A stretch of DNA of 64,000 bases from Isoetes taiwanensis. Its lineage: Eukaryota > Streptophyta > Lycopodiopsida > Isoetales > Isoetaceae. The notes under the pieces are model-generated. The model had not been told where the DNA came from, ran no database searches, and saw only the letters and a program-made list of their open reading frames with translations. Position numbers and translations under genes: made by a program. Shown here in pieces: positions 44,401-56,260 of this stretch (position 1 is the first letter of the stretch; every line of letters starts with the position of its first letter). Where the stretch lies: the NCBI GenBank assembly GCA_021234155.1, contig JAJEKV010000064.1:2480001-2544000 (forward strand), given 5' to 3'.

Positions 44401-45883
44401 ATAGGTGGAGTTACATGCATCAAGACGAAATTTTTCCTTTAATAACCTCGTCTAACCTACACTTAGAGCATTAGGCATACGTACACATGAGATGGGTTGT
44501 CCTTCCATTGGTCTTTTCTCCTCGTGTTGTATTTGACAACATCCTAATTTCCTTTGTAACATCATTCCCTCTAACTTTTCTTTTGCCTCAACCCTGCATT
44601 TCCGCTAGTTTTCTTTTATTTGAAAAATAAATAAGAAATTCAAAAAACATTGGCAAGTTCATGAATCTATCTATATATCTCTAATATATAATTGTAATAT
44701 GGAAGGTAAGGGGCCAGCTTAGGCGCTGGTGCCTTTACTGGAAATTTATGATATGAATTGTACACATGTCTACATAAAAAAAGTTTGGAAGACGGTAGTT
44801 TCTTCTGGAGGTTTCGAGTATGGACCTGAAGCTTTCGCCAATTTCTGGAAGTTTCCAGCCTATTATTTCAAGCATTATATATAAAGGGCAAGGGTCAGAT
44901 GCTTCGATCAATGCAAGAAGAAGCCAAGAATTCCGAAGAGGTTGCGGAAAGGAGGGTAGAGCCAGATTAATATCGCTGAAGAAGCCGAGAAGAGGATGCT
45001 GAAAGGAAAGTCAGATCTAACAGCGCAACGAAGTTCATCTACCGTAGAAGGCATGCATGCGTCCAGGCTAGAAACAAGCCCTGCTTCTAGGCACAGGTCC
45101 TGTTCCGGCAAACAAGCCCTGCTTCCAGCCACAGGCCCTGCTTTCGGCCAGAAGATTAATCCAGCCACCTCTTTTCTTCAAACTTTCCTAAATCCGACCC
45201 TCTGAGCTGCTTGAATGCAAGCTCAAAACCTCATTTCTTCCTTTCTCAATATTCTTAATCCGGCTTCTATCTCTGAAACGCCAGCTATGGCATCTTCCGG
45301 CTTCTGAAGGCTGGTTTTCATATCTGGATGTTTATCAGTCCTCACCATCGCCGATTCAAGTGAAGAAGCGTCCGCTGCTCCTTCTACTTTCCAGGTAGCT
45401 CTGGATTTGTTTCTTGCTTCAAATCATTGGGTTTTTTTTTTGCCATTTCTTTTTCAATTAGCGCTCTTTTTCCTCTTCGAGTAATGCTTCAATTGTTATA
45501 ATCCAGATTCATCTCGTCTTTTGCAGCTTTTTGCAATTATTCACGATAAGCTATGAAGTAAGCTTAATCTGGAGCAGTTGATCTATTTTGGGCATGAAAG
45601 CAGTGGATGCACTCCGTTTCAAAGGCTTTAGAGCTGCTCTTTATTGGGCAGCAGAACATCTGGCGGTATCCAGGTTCAGATGGAGTCAAAGATACATTTG
45701 AATTCTTATTCTTATTATTGGATCCCTGGTAATGCTTATCGGATGCTGACAAGCACCGAAGGTGGAAATGCAACATAACAGATGGATATGGGAAGGATTT
45801 AAAAGGATAATAGATTAATTCTCATATACTTGGGCCTTACATTTCACCATTGAAGCTGAATTAAGCAACCTATGCTGGTGCAG

Positions 45884-46230
45884 GGGTCAGTGTCAATAAG
45901 CATGTCCCTTCATCAGACAAGTTCGTGTTTTGTTTGCACACATCTAACGGCTGGAGAAAAAGGAGATGAATTTCGGCGGAATGCAGATGTGATAGAAATA
46001 TTGCGTAAAACATACTTTCCTAGTTCATCCAAGTCATCTGAAGTAGGCCTATCTGAAAATTATTGACCACGAATATGTGACTTGAAAAATGGTACTATTT
46101 TCATAATTGGGGGTTCATTTTGATAATTTCTTCTGTTTTAAGTGCAGCCAGATTATCTGGTTTAAATTATCGGATTTCTCTACCATATGAGAGACAAGAG
46201 CCTTGGTAACAAAAGAAGATTGGATTGTAC
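45884..46230 (+). pseudogene. Inositol polyphosphate 5-phosphatase fragment (copy B)
   Basis: Same two exon pieces as copy A: GSVSISMSLHQTSSCFVCTH and, after AGTGCAG at 46147, the NYRISLPYE piece. The frame break and the missing GD of the LGDLNYRI motif are shared with copy A, so the damage predates the duplication. A further one-base loss (CCATATGAGAGAC versus CCATATGAGGAGAC) is unique to B. Confidence 0.85.
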
Positions 46231-46483
46231 GTTAGATACGTTGATAATAACATTAAAGATTGAACGCTAGTTGACTATCATTAGTCCAAGTTGACCACTA
46301 ATAAATCCTAAGCCAAAATCGGAGAAGGTGCAAGATAAATGCTATATCCTTCTAACTAAAGAATAATGGCTAACAATTTATTATTGCCATGTCCCAATCT
46401 GGCATTGTTATTGTTATTTGCAGATCCGTTCTCCAGCAATGCATACATTTTAAGCTTTGCATTTGCATCAAACTTGCACTCAC

Positions 46484-47804
46484 GGCTGAAGGGAACGGAA
46501 ACCTGTGCGGCATGGGCGGCAACCTGTGCGGCTAGGGCGGCAAGAAGAGAGAGGGCCGCCCCTCTTTCTCTTCTATTCCGGCACTGCCACATCACCCATA
46601 TTCGAATCCCTTCTCTCTGGTGCTAGCCAGGGTTTGCTTTCTTGGATACAAAACTGTTTTCTTCATCAAAGGCTGCTGATTTCTTGGTTCTTGGGCTGCT
46701 TCAAGGCGGACTCCCTGGTTCTCACAAGATAAAACCACTAACGTGGTTTTTTGTTCTAATGCTTCAGATAAGCATGATGATCTTCTACAAGCATAGTGGA
46801 GATTTACAAGTAAGGTTTCTGCAGTTTTTTAGCAGTATTAGCTTCTTTGTACTTCACAAATGGAATAGGCATCTGGGCCCTTTCTCAGAAGATACATGTT
46901 AGTTAGCACTGAGCCGGCCTAAGAAGCTGCAGGACAGCTTGTTATTCCTTTTTTGTTTGTGGTTGAGCACACCGAAAAAGCACAGACGCTTATAAGGTGG
47001 AACAAAATTGTAGAACCTGCTGAGAGAAGGGGTTTCAGGTTCTTGAGAGATTTAGCAGTGTTACTCTTATTTCAGGTTTTGTTTTCAGATGGTTATTCCC
47101 TTCATCGCACTCTGTTTCCTTGCTAGCGGGAAGAGACAACTCATCTGGTAAAGTATGGTTAAGAGACAGGTATAATGAATTTTTTGTGTTGATGGCGAGT
47201 TCATTTGGAGGCTTCTTGTAGTGCATGAGAATGATGTACAGAACACATGAGCAGATAATCCCCACAATGCAGCATTTCTGTTACTAGGGTCCACTTCTGT
47301 TGGAGGGGCAGCCGATCGTGTAACCCCACAATGTGGCAGTATGCAAAGCTAGGGATTTAAAATGTTCTAACTAGAGCATTTTTAGGTAATTGAAAGGCCC
47401 ATTGATGCTCAAATCTTGATAAGCTTGAGCATACTAAATACTTAAGTCTTTGATGCTTAAGTAACTCAAGTACTAATATGCTTGAGTGGCTGTTGTTTTG
47501 GACAACATGCCTTGATCATCATTAAGGATTGCCTCTGAGGTTACTTCAAAAACAGGTTCTCAAGACAACGATCACATACTTGTTTATTTTCCTACCTCAT
47601 CGGGTGTTGTTACATGTTCTGGGGAGTAACTTGGTATGTAAATTTTCTATTTGTCTCATTAGGAGACTAAATAAGCACGCCAGGGGGAGATGAAGAAGTT
47701 GAGGTGTGAGCTCCTGTAGTAATCTCCTTCTGTGGTGTTGCATGTACTTTTATTACAAAAATTAAAAGTGGCACTTCCTTTTCTCCAAAAAAAAAAAAAA
47801 AAAA
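46484..47804 (+). mobile_element. Poly(A) retroposon, 1.3 kb
   Basis: Present in copy B and absent from the same site in copy A. It ends in an A-run from 47787 and is flanked by a 14-bp duplication AAACTTGCACTCAC (46470-46483 and 47805-47818). These are marks of LINE-machinery insertion of a polyadenylated RNA. The GC-rich 5' part has a repeated ACCTGTGCGGC motif; the longest frames (about 75-86 codons) match nothing I know. It could be a retrocopy of a non-coding or UTR-rich transcript, or a SINE-like element. Confidence 0.87.
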
Positions 47805-49988
47805 AAACTTGCACTCACAAGCATTTTTTTTCCTTCTGAAGAAAATTTAGACGCTATTATTCTATTCTATTGCATCATTAATTGATATAGATGCATCATT
47901 CAAGCTAAACTTTGCCAACACCTAAATGAACGAATCCAATAGCATATACTTGGCAGCCGTTCATTTTTTATCCTTTGTATAGAAATTACGAGAAAAGAGT
48001 AAAAATGTTAAATTAATACTGTACGATTTTCTCATTGTGTCTAAAACATTTACAGGCTCCCAAATTATGCCCAGCAACGCTGGGCACCATTACTAGTTAT
48101 ATTATATTTTCATGATATTATATTTATACAAGAATTTAGCGCCGGCGGAGCCAGCGCCCGATGCACCCCAGAGGCATCTGAATGGTTTAGGTAGGCTCTA
48201 ATCCAACTATCAAGATCAAATCAAGGTAATTATTGCCTGAGATATATCAATGTCAGTACAGATGCTAAATAATTTAGCTGGTCTGATAATGCAAGCGATA
48301 CGTAATATAGGGGCTAGAAAATTTGTTCTGACCTCTCACATACGAGATGCCTCCCCATAAACCGCTCTACGTAACAATGTGGTTAAAACAGAGGACTATA
48401 CTTTCTCAACAAAGATGTTGAAGACTTCAACAAAGCAAATTGAAAACCAGACGGTACAAGAATAGTAATATATGCAAATTCATACAACTATATAGAAGCA
48501 AAGATAAAAACTCAAGCATATGTTAAAAAAGCTCCACAATTCCATAATTCAAACCGTAACTTTGGATACAATTATAAAGTTTTGATTCAATTCAGAAAAA
48601 AGCTGTTAGCACCTTTTAGGTTTCTGAAACCGCATTGAATTTAATGCTGGAACTTAAATACACGAGCAAAGTTCGTCTTCTTATATGCAGCTGACATATC
48701 CAACCTAAAGTAACTATTAATTTGACAAATGCTACTATTATTATATGCCAGGAAATCAAGTATTTGATATCTTGGTGAATATAGCAAAAGTATCTGCCAA
48801 GCTTCCACATGAAGGACATATGTTGTTAGTATCTTTGTTTTCAAGAGCAATGATGGCCTATAGGCAATGCATCAAATGCACAACCATTTTCGGATAATTC
48901 TACAAATGGTGTAATAATTTTACTTTCTTATTTTTCTAGCGTAAGCTAATAATCTGATGAAATATATCATCTTTCTTTGTTTCAGCTCAAGCTAATAATT
49001 GATGACTATATCTATATCCAATCACCGTGTCCTAAGAACACAATTACTGTACTTTTAGAACTTCCGACATTCAAATGGGACACCAATCGAATTCACGGCA
49101 ATCCTATATGCCAATATTATCCTGTATGTCACTTGCATAATGGCTTCACTTCTTCGTCCCATTTTATCTCTCTTCCTATGCAAAGGGCAAGAAACCACCA
49201 ACGAGCCTCATTTACTGACAATGATTTAATAGAGACTTAGATAGAATATATCCACTAAGCTACGCAATTGAATGTGGCCTTACTTACCTAGATTTCTTCT
49301 AATGTCATATGCCTCCCAATATTGTATCCATATCTCTCATGTTTGTATATATATATCTGCACGTGTAAAAGCAGATTACATTCCAGGAGGTCAGAGATGT
49401 GACATTCAATCAGGGTGTTGGACTAAATGTAATAACAAACCGAACTGGATGTTAACCATACCTAGATGCCATGTTCGTGGCAATAAAACTCCTTGCAAGC
49501 ATAATTCAAACCTTAAAATATGGCATTCCTTTCTTGTTTCCAATTAAATTGCACCTTGTATAGCCCATCAGTCATACACAAATTTTATATCATGTCGAGG
49601 CCTGTGAAAATAGATCAAATTTTAGACACAAGCAATATTTTTGCGATTGATCTGATGTATAATGTCATTCTTATCTGGCTACATATTTCATGGGTGCTCC
49701 ACTAACGTTATTCCTGAGATATCCCTCCACATATAGTGTGTTTGCCTGAAAGAAGGACATTACGATCCTTTGTAACATCGACCGGTCCGGTTCAAAGATG
49801 GTTGGAGCAAGTGTGATAAAAATGAAAGACATGTTCATGATAGTAAGGCTCTTAGGAAGCTTTTTGGAGGATATCTTCTATATCCTCTTTTCTTACCTCC
49901 ACTTCCAAAGCCCCAAAAAGATATCCTAGGGTACTTCAGAAGCTACCAGAATCTCAGGTGCCTCAAAAGCTACCAGATTGCTCAAGTA

Positions 49989-50880
49989 TTGTATGCAAGA
50001 ATCGTCTTTGAGCGAATAGGTAAGAATGGAGCAATGATGTCCTTTAGTACCAAAGCTTCTAAGCTGGAACGTATTGCAAAAACAAGTACAGCAGAGCATG
50101 TGCTAAGTGAATTAGAAACCAAACTCAGTGATGAATCTAGTAATACCATATGTGAGCTGCAAGCAAAGATTACGACTTTAGGCACTAAAATTGAAACAGA
50201 GGGCTTAGTAAATGAGGTAGGGGATAAATTATCTAAAAAACCGAAAGCGGTGGTATCGAGCTAGAAACAGAACTTCATGCGTCGGGCACAAAGCTTAGGG
50301 CAGCTATGGTAACAAAGTTTGAGGCGAAACTAGCCCAAGAGAAAGAATGTATGTCCACTTTGAAAAATAAGGTTGTGGAGCTAGAAAACTCACTTCAAGC
50401 CATTGTTGGAAAAGCTAATACAACAGGCGAAGTGGCAGACTTAGAAACCCAACTCTCAAAAGCAACAAAGCCCGGTTCTGAATGCAACTTCGGTTCCCTT
50501 GCGGCCGGTGAACAAAAGATCTCTAAGCTTGAAGAAGCTGGCGAAAGTATCCTCTCTAAAAGCTGAGACAAGTAGAAAGTAAATTGTGCGAGCTTAAAAA
50601 GAGTTACATGAGCACCTGAGAAAAGATCTCTCGGCTTGAGCGGTTCCTAAAAAGAGCCTCCGATAAATCTGTTACATAAGCGGAGGCGAGAGTTGGCCCA
50701 AGCTAAAAACAATGTTTCTTACTTGGAAGCTCAAATTGCAAGAAAGTTAAAAACAAAATATGATACAACCCGAGTAAAGAAGCGATTTACGTACCAAATT
50801 AGCAAAGATAAGGACGAGCCGTCAGGTGTTGGAACTTGAAAAAGCCGGTAACCGGAGGTTAAAGCTGCAGAAGCTGGAAA
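49989..50880 (+). pseudogene. Coiled-coil protein remnant (copy B)
   Basis: Matches 26458-27360. LERIAKTSTAEHVLSELETK and MVTKFEAKLAQEKECMSTLK are kept, with additional breaks (after GDKLSKKPKA, and past 50560). Many differences from copy A are CG versus CAG/CTG changes, so the extra breaks may be consensus errors rather than mutations. Confidence 0.55.
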
Positions 50881-51370
50881 TAGAGTAACCGGAACTCTGC
50901 ATTGAATTCCGGAAAGGGCATGTCCATTTGGCGGTTTAAGAAGATCCAAAATCTCACTCTTTTTTGCTTCTAGAGCTTTCAACGCTTACAAGGCAAATTG
51001 CATCAAGAATGTCCAAGGCGTTAAGCAAGCAATGAAACAGAAAGCGATGAAACAGATCCAAGGCTTGCTCGCCTTTGGCGGCTGACGCGTCTACCAACCC
51101 GGACCCTCGCCAAGCGATTTGCAAATGTACACGCAATTTTGCTTCACGCCATGGATAAATTTTGGAACGAAAGAAAAGGAAGCGTTCATGCCACTGCCAT
51201 AGGCCCGAACAATCCCTACCGTCAGGCACATCCCAGGCGAATCGTTGCCGTCTAATTGTCACTGGGCCTCACAAAAACCCTAAAAAAGCCCAACCGATCG
51301 CATCCGCTTACATAGAATATTTCGGGGCATATTATCCTCAAAACAAATCCAAGCCTTCAAACCGTCACTC

Positions 51371-51798
51371 CACCCTCCAACAAGAGGGTTGCCCATAGGG
51401 GGCTACTAGCGAATCTACAGCGGAAGCTCTGGTCATTAAACGCTTCCTAAGACAATGTTACATGATGCTTCTTATAAATGACGTGCTTAAACGCATAGAT
51501 TCGCTATTGAACGCTTAAATAGACGTGCTTAAACGCTGTAGATAGCTTCGCCATATCCATATCTACAGCGATTAAGCACGTCATATTAAATAGCGAATCT
51601 ATTGAACCCTATCTACAGCGGAAGCTATAGATTCTGGCTTAAACGCTTAAATGACGTGCTTAAACGCGTTCTGGCTATTGAACGGTTCCTAAGACAATGT
51701 TACACGATGCTTCTTATAAATGACGTGCTTAAACGCCAAACGATGAATATAAAGGCCCAAGAATACTTGTCTTCTTCAGTTCATTCTTCAGTTCAAAA
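51371..51798 (+). promoter_or_regulatory. Upstream region of subtilase gene with repeated motifs
   Basis: GACGTGCTTAAACGC occurs at 51480, 51522, 51653 and 51722, with an inverted partial copy at 51571. A 57-bp block (51438-51494) recurs at 51680-51736. A TATA box (TATAAAGG, 51748-51755) lies 51 bp before the start codon. The ACGT-cored motif resembles bZIP-type sites; this is inference. Confidence 0.65.
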
Positions 51799-54056
51799 AT
51801 GGATACTTCACTGGCTCACGCATCTCTGGCCATCCTTTTTGTTACGATGCTTTCCCTATCTAGCCCAGTTTCCGGACTTAATGATGTCTCTTCTTATATA
51901 GTCCTCATGGATCAGACCAAAATGCCTGCAATTTTTAACCACTATGAAGAGTGGTACTCTAGTCTGACCACCAAATTAACCTATGTCTACAACAACAAAT
52001 TCCAAGGCTTTTCGGGGCAGTTGACAGCGCTCCAAGTGGAAGCTGTACAGAAAATGAACGGATTTGTTGCCATATTTGGAGAAAGGGTGCATCAGTTGCA
52101 TACAACACGCACTCCAGAGTTCTTGTCTCTAAATTCCAGCGCTGGAATTTGGCCAGAGACAGACTATGGAAGCAACGTGATTATTGGGTTTCTGGATACA
52201 GGCATATGGCCAGAGAGTGCAAGCTTCAGAGACACAGGCATAGGCCCAGTACCTACAAAATGGAAAGGGGTATGCGAGGCAGGAGTTGGGTTCAATTCTT
52301 CTCATTGCAACAACAAGCTAATAGGAGCAAGGTACTACTACAGGGGCTATTTGAGTTGCTACGGTGCTCTAAATTGGAGCACAGAATATGATTCTGCAAG
52401 AGATAGCCATGGACACGGTACTCACACTGCTTCAATTGCTGCGGGAAATTATGCTACAAATGCAAGCTTGTTTGGGCTTGCACAAGGCACTGCTAGAGGC
52501 ATGGCCCCAAAAGCCAGAATTGCTGCTTACAAAGTTTGCTGGGAAGAAGGTTGCGCCGATTCTGATATCATTGCAGCCATGGATCAGGCTGTGGCAGATG
52601 GAGTTGACATTATTTCTATGTCCTTAGGATCATCTTATGCCAGTAATTATCAGTCTGATCTAATTGCTATTGGCGCCTTCGCCGCCTCGAAGAATGGCGT
52701 ATTCTTTTCGGCCTCGGCTGGAAATAATGGACCATACAGTTACTCTGTAGTTAATACTGCACCATGGATTACAACTGTTGGAGCATTGACAGGTCGTTTC
52801 CTGCCACTGCTGTGCTTGGAAATGGAGTTACTTTTAAAGGCCAATCTCTGTGCAGTGGAAAAGGTTTAGAAAATGTACAGGCGCCTCTTGTTTACTTGGG
52901 TTTCTGTGGTTCAGAAAGTGTGAACTCTAGTGTGGCAAGTGGTAAGATAGTTGTGTGTGACATTTACTATTCAGTTTTACAAGGAATAAGGGTTTCAAAG
53001 GCAGGAGGAGTTGGCATGATTGTGGTGATGGATTACACCCTTGGCAATAGCACATTTCCTGAAAGCTATACCTTACCTGCAGTTGCAATTACCTACACAG
53101 ATGGTGTTGAGTTGAAGATGTATATTAACTCAACACAAGCTCCTACCTCAACTATCACGCTGTATGGTACATTCCTCGGCGCTAAGCCCGCGCCGCAGGT
53201 GCCTTTCTTCTCTTCCAGGGGTCCTAATAGCATCACCAAAGATGTGCTAAAACCTGATGTCATTGCACCTGGTTTTGACATCCTGGCCTCCTGGTCTGGC
53301 ATTGCATCACCATCAGGTCTGCTTGATGATCCCAGAAGAGTTGAGTATAATATAATCTCAGGAACCTCCATGTCATGCCCTCATGTCAGTGGCATTGCTG
53401 CTCTGTTGAAAGCAGCTCATCCTTCCTGGAGCCCTGCTGCAATCAAATCTGCCATCATGACTACTTCCTACATATCTGATAACATTGGTGGCAATATTTC
53501 TGAGGCAACAACAGGCCAGTTTTCTAGCGTTTTTGCTTATGGATCAGGACATGTGGATCCTCAGAAAGCTCTAAATCCTGGACTTGTCTATGATCTAACA
53601 GAACAAGATTACATCAATTTCCTATGCAGTCACTATACCAGTCAAGACCTGCTAACCATTACTCAGAACTATTCTGTGTCATGTCCTGCAATAGTACCTC
53701 CAGCCCAAGAGTTCAACTACCCATCCTTTACTGCCGTCTTCAACTACAGCTTATTAAATTACAGTGGTGGTGAAGTCTCCACCGCCTTTGGAAGAGTGGT
53801 GACCAATGTGGGAGATGCCAATTCCACTTATACTGCTAGTGTTGTAGCTCCCAATGAATTGAATGTCACGGTTAGCCCTCCTTTGCTTGCATTCACAGAG
53901 CTAAATCAGACCTTGAGCTTTCGTGTCCTGGTGACTGCCCCTGCCTTGGTTGAATGGCACTCTGATTTTAAGAGTGCGGTATTGAGTTGGTCTGATGGGG
54001 TGCACGTAGTCCAAAGCCCAATCACACTCTTGATTTCCTACTACTATTCATCATGA
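51799..54056 (+). CDS. Subtilisin-like serine protease (plant subtilase, S8A), one frameshift
   Basis: An intronless gene of about 750 codons, the usual plant subtilase length. A signal peptide (residues 1-26) is followed by an I9 propeptide (SYIVLMDQTK to about residue 105). The catalytic domain has Asp133 (GFLDTGIWPES), His206 (SHGHGTHTAS) and the oxyanion Asn309 (SASAGNNGP). The frame shifts at about 52785: after TTVGA the reading moves to IDRSFPATAVLGNGV. Compared with the usual GASTIDR the gap fits a 7-base loss. Then come the protease-associated domain, catalytic Ser (GTSMSCPHVSG, codon at 53367), and a fibronectin-III-like tail ending at TGA 54056. Such enzymes are secreted and process proteins in the cell wall. 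All four key residues are present, so the gene is intact apart from the shift. Confidence 0.92.
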
Positions 54057-54954
54057 TCGTGATATTATATTATACTAGTATGGGTGCCCAGCGTTGCTGG
54101 GCATAAGTTGGGGAGTCTCTAAATGTTTTGGTCATGCATGTTGTTGAATGGTTTTTTGTTGTTAACGAAGAAGTCCATATAAAGTATACTTTGGCACGTG
54201 GCGCAAATGCCAAAACTATAATCATCTACAGGTAATTCCAATGCGGATTGGTAACTCATTTGATGAAATAATATTCGATATTTGTAGTTAGTTTCTAGGC
54301 ATGTACATCAAAGCGGATGAGCATTCCAAGCAGCTAAGGAAATTTAATGTTAATCTATGTTAATGATTCGTGTGCGTCTTAAGTCCCAAGAAATTCAGTT
54401 TCCTTAGAAGATAGTTTGTCTCACAACTATTTAATATTATGACAACCTTTCTAAATTAAAATTGAAATCAAGAAGTTCATATGCACAGATATGAGACATT
54501 GGAAACTTATGCCCATCGATCCTTCAACCTGGAAAAATGCAAAAGATGTGCAGATTTACGTCAATTCTTAAAGAATATCTTAAAATCCCCTGTTGATTAC
54601 AATAACATTTACATTTATTTATGCCCTTCTAGAATTTGATGTAGTCTTGTTTTGTTCAACGTGCATTGTACATAACAATTTGTTTTGACCATTTTACAAA
54701 CATTTGTTTTGAGCAAGCTTAGAAAGGAATATCCTTCTCCAATATTGACATTTGTATTGCGTAATTATTATAATTACTCACCGCACTATAACCTTATTCA
54801 ATGTCATGCCAAACTTGTTTACATAACTATGTTGCACGCTGCTCCCCGGCAGCTCTCCCTATGTTTCCGACTTCTCTCGGGCATTTTAAAAGAAATAACA
54901 TTGCAAAGAAAAACTATGCCGCACCGCTTCACATTAATAACTTTGCTTTTTTTA

Positions 54955-55050
54955 CATGAACAATGCTCTCCTTTGGACAACTGCTATTGCATGCAATTCT
55001 TGGCCTTCCCGCTGCCATTCCTTCAAGTGGAACAATGCCAAAGTGCTCAT
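54955..55050 (-). pseudogene. ALG2-type mannosyltransferase exon fragment
   Basis: The minus strand reads DEHFGIVPLEGMAAGRPRIA, then CNSSCPKESIVHV. EHFGIVPLEAMA...CNSGGPxE is the donor-sugar-binding motif of family-4 glycosyltransferases, and this version is closest to ALG2, the alpha-1,3/1,6-mannosyltransferase of N-glycan precursor synthesis at the ER. An acceptor-like ...GGCAAG precedes it. Gly-Gly of the motif is replaced by Ser-Cys, and only this exon is present. It lies in the Helitron's orientation. Confidence 0.75.
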
Positions 55051-55888
55051 CTTGCCAACAAACAATGTAAATCTTGTTCATAATAAGCTGGATTTCAAGA
55101 ATATGAGTGAGTCCCAAGACCATTCATCATTTTTTATAAGCGCAAGACAATATGCAAGAAGGTTATTTCTTTGAGAGATTGAACATGAATAAATTAACAT
55201 AACATGCTCATCTATTCCATTTTCGAGAAGCTAGCATTGTAACACTTTGCCAAATTTCTTGTACATAGATTGTATATAAAATTTCCTTATTAGAGTGTAA
55301 GTTGTGGCTATCTAAGTTTATGAAAAACGAATATGACATACCCAGGTTTGTTGATCTCGGGATCATTAACAAACAATCATTAAACACGCCTCATTTATGC
55401 ACCAATGCTCGAGATTTTGTCTCTTAATAGTGTTTGCTCTTTGGTCGACGTTTGAAATCTCGCATAATATATGAACACGATATGCACGATAAAAAGAAAT
55501 ATCGAAACATTAGAAATATTGAGAAACAAAATATTTCCTTTGATGCAAAAACCCCAAGTAAAGAGGAACACGATGAAATGGCCTTGAGTAACCATCCAGG
55601 TCATTTTATAATCCCAAGTATCTACACGCCTTCTTCAACGATCTTTGGATTACGTGCTTCTAAGAGCGCATAGATGAACACAGGATCCTTAAATATTTTG
55701 CATGATTGTAGAGATGAATCATGTAGAAAAGAGTCTAGCCTTACATGTATTAGAGACCCCTGCTGCGTGCTAGATTTGGCAAAAGAAAATGGTCCCTTTA
55801 GCATGTACGGCATCAAAATTGGTTTCCAAGCTTGAACCTGTTTCGTCTATTTGAAATTCTGGTAGCTTCGGTGATGATAAAACGCACG

Positions 55889-56260
55889 AGTGCCCTTTGT
55901 GAGTAATATAATGCAGCATATGGCGGTGGCATTGCATTATGTGATCTCTGTCTTGTAAGTAGAGCAGGGCACCGGTCTGCAGCAGTAATCTGATGCATGA
56001 ATTTTCGTAAATGTAAAAGAAAGGAGGAGGGTTTGTACCTTGATTGAGATAGAAGCGCCAAGCTCATATGGCGTCAAATGAAGTTCATAAGCTAGCCAAT
56101 CATGTAAGAAGAGCAATCAAGGAGATAGATCAAAAGGGTGATAAACCGCCTGGAGTGCCCCTTTGTGAGTAATATAGTGCAAAGATATGGCGGTGGCATT
56201 GCATTATGTGATCTCTGTCTTGTAAGTAGAGCAAGCACCACGGTCTGCTAGAATACGGTG
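55889..56260. repeat. About 100-bp direct repeat inside the Helitron
   Basis: GTGCCC(C)TTTGTGAGTAATAT through ATATGGCGGTGGCATTGCAT to CACCGGTCTGC occurs at about 55889-55985 and 56155-56255, with small differences. Confidence 0.8.

Larger units (their letters stand above)
44678..48096 (+). mobile_element. Helitron with captured gene pieces (copy B)
   Basis: Same Helitron as in copy A: 5' TCTCTAATATATAATTG at 44678, hairpin TGCCCAGC / GCTGGGCA and CTAG ending at 48096. It is enlarged by the poly(A) retroposon at 46484-47804. The leader region at 44880-45210 differs from copy A in many small changes. Confidence 0.7.
27842..51370. repeat. 9-kb tandem duplication, copy B (interrupted)
   Basis: Copy B consists of 27842-28100, 41421-46483 and 47819-51370. 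It is split by the gypsy element (with its GTTAG duplication) and by a poly(A) retroposon (with its 14-bp duplication); neither is in copy A, so both came after the duplication. Small deletions relative to A occur near 42530, 43125 and 44428. Non-coding parts of the copy show no further gene. Confidence 0.93.

Noticed and set aside
18903-51370. The two 9-kb copies as LTRs of one giant element
   Set aside because: They abut directly with no internal region, have no TG/CA ends or primer site, and contain a Helitron; a tandem duplication explains them.
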